A DNA stretch of 64,000 nucleotides, taken from assembly GCF_037975245.1 (NCBI RefSeq), contig NC_092563.1, positions 8,398,501 to 8,462,500 of the forward strand, given 5' to 3'. The notes below the pieces were generated by a model. The model was not told the DNA's origin, searched no databases, and worked only from the letters and a program-made list of their open reading frames with translations. The position numbers were made by a program, and so were the translations under genes. Positions 62,626 through 64,000 of the stretch are shown one piece after another. The first letter of the stretch is position 1, and each line of letters starts with the position of its first letter. This DNA comes from Apostichopus japonicus. Taxonomy: Eukaryota > Echinodermata > Holothuroidea > Aspidochirotida > Stichopodidae.

Positions 62626-62962
62626 GGCGTTCAAAAAATGACACAAGGTTTAGTTTAATCGCTCATCACGTATATGGTAGCATAAACGCCTATTAAAAGC
62701 TCCATTGACTTGCACACTAAATCACAGAAGTTATGTGGTCTCTAAGTCTACATAGAAGTTCTCACTTGCTAAACGCTACCCATCACTGGATAACTTAAAA
62801 GTTGGCCTTTCATGGCACTATCAATGTTTCGTATCATGGCCATGTCGATTTTTATTGCTATCAGGACCTGAAGTTGTTGTCACTTATTAAAAAACCTCTT
62901 CACTCTTTATAGTTAACGAATTCCGAAGGCTGCTCCTGGGAGGCCTAAAGGGGTCTAAAATT
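62626..62962 (-). repeat. Dispersed repeat, truncated copy at the end of duplication copy B
   Basis: Matches 57780-58112 with small indels. Homology stops at 62962, where unrelated sequence begins. Confidence 0.6.
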
Positions 62963-63765
62963 GGTTGGTAGTGTGACAGGAAACGAGTAGAATATACAAA
63001 AGAAAGAAAGAAAACTAAAAGCTTACAAAAGTTGACTAACAAAGGAACAAGCATATACAGTAAGAACATAAACAATGAAAAAAAAACAGGTAAACAAGAA
63101 TAAGACAATACAAGAGTCATATGATATCGTTCATTAATAATTAAAGACGGTTTATGGTTGCAGCACTCCTCACATTGGAGAGGAGATCATTATTTTCCTT
63201 TCCCCCAATATAAGAAATCCGTCTTTGTTTAAAATTCGGTTCTCCACCGGACATGTAACAGGCTATCTAGGTGACTTCATGTAATGATCGTGTTCGTAGT
63301 TGTGGCCATTGTATACTTTTATCTTTAAACATATCTTTTTTTGGGCACTAAACATAAAAACCACGGCACCATTCGGTTTAAACATCACTACGATTTGCCG
63401 TCCCAGATAAACCTAAACAATTCCTTGGAAATTACTACGGAATCGGATTAAATTAATCCGACACGATTTAAAATAAACCGATTTTCCAAAACTATTGCTC
63501 AATCCAGCAGAAATCAGTAAGTCGCTTTTACTTAACGACCACGCCGACACTCTTCTATATAAAATAGTTTCAATTCCTGCTACTCCTTGTCGCTTACGGT
63601 TATCATGCACTGAAAAAGAGCTAGTTTTGCTCGAAAGTTCCGCAAAAACCAAACATTGGCTGTATTACCTCCAATCACTTACCTAATTTATTGATTGTAT
63701 CTCACTCGAGGTCCACACCTTCTCTAAATGCAGCATTACGATAGTTGATTAACAGTTTTTCCGTT
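62963..63765. other. No gene recognised
   Basis: Unique-looking AT-rich DNA. Overlapping open frames on both strands at 63413-63686 have no support. Confidence 0.5.

Positions 63766-64000
<235 letters not shown>

Larger units (their letters stand above)
54237..62962. repeat. Tandem segmental duplication of about 4.2 kb (two copies)
   Basis: Copy A runs from about 54237 to 58449 and copy B from about 58450 to 62962. The left edges match at AGTCCAGTAATTCTTTG (54238 and 58451). The offset is 4,209-4,219 bp through the genes, and rises to about 4,845 near the right edge because copy B has an extra internal duplication of about 550 bp. Each copy holds one SINE, one secreted-protein gene and its upstream region. 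Similarity ends near 62,962, while copy A continues about 340 bp further, so copy B is truncated on the right. Confidence 0.9.

Overview
The window is animal nuclear DNA. Genes are split into small exons by GT-AG introns, the sequence is AT-rich, and non-coding stretches are full of minisatellites, microsatellites, tRNA-derived SINEs and short terminal-inverted-repeat transposons. No long retroelement, virus or bacterial-type operon was seen. The mix of genes and repeats fits a marine invertebrate deuterostome. An echinoderm such as a sea cucumber is my best guess, but that is inference only.

Layout. 1-19 kb is mostly repeat DNA: 43-bp and 37-bp minisatellites and several hAT-like MITEs. A few splice-bounded open segments at its right end (17.6-18.8 kb) look like the 3' end of an unidentified plus-strand gene. 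19.2-26.4 kb holds a complete six-exon minus-strand gene for peroxisomal acyl-CoA thioesterase 8 (ACOT8, 349 aa). After a 2.9-kb gap, 29.3-30.6 kb holds the two-exon plus-strand kinase gene TP53RK/Bud32 (230 aa, KEOPS complex), head to head with ACOT8. 34.3-50.8 kb holds a 14-exon plus-strand gene (594 aa) for a membrane-anchored CAP-superfamily protein: signal peptide, CAP domain, cysteine-rich hinge, EGF-like and ShK-like modules, mucin-like linker, second EGF, uncharacterised juxtamembrane region with a furin-type site, transmembrane helix and short tail. 54.2-63.0 kb is a tandem duplication of about 4.2 kb. Each copy carries an intact two-exon minus-strand gene for a secreted 292-aa protein that I cannot assign to a family. 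The window ends inside a (TATC)n microsatellite.

Two genes are housekeeping: ACOT8 (fatty acyl-CoA hydrolysis) and TP53RK (tRNA t6A modification). The CAP protein and the duplicated secreted pair are extracellular. Nothing suggests that the genes act in one pathway.

The most interesting material is: the CAP-EGF-ShK transmembrane architecture and its frame-matched alternative exons, which sit either side of a minisatellite whose units look like 3' splice sites; the recent tandem gene pair with one hotspot of amino-acid replacements; a possible second targeting signal on ACOT8; and a dated series of nested MITE insertions with readable target-site duplications.
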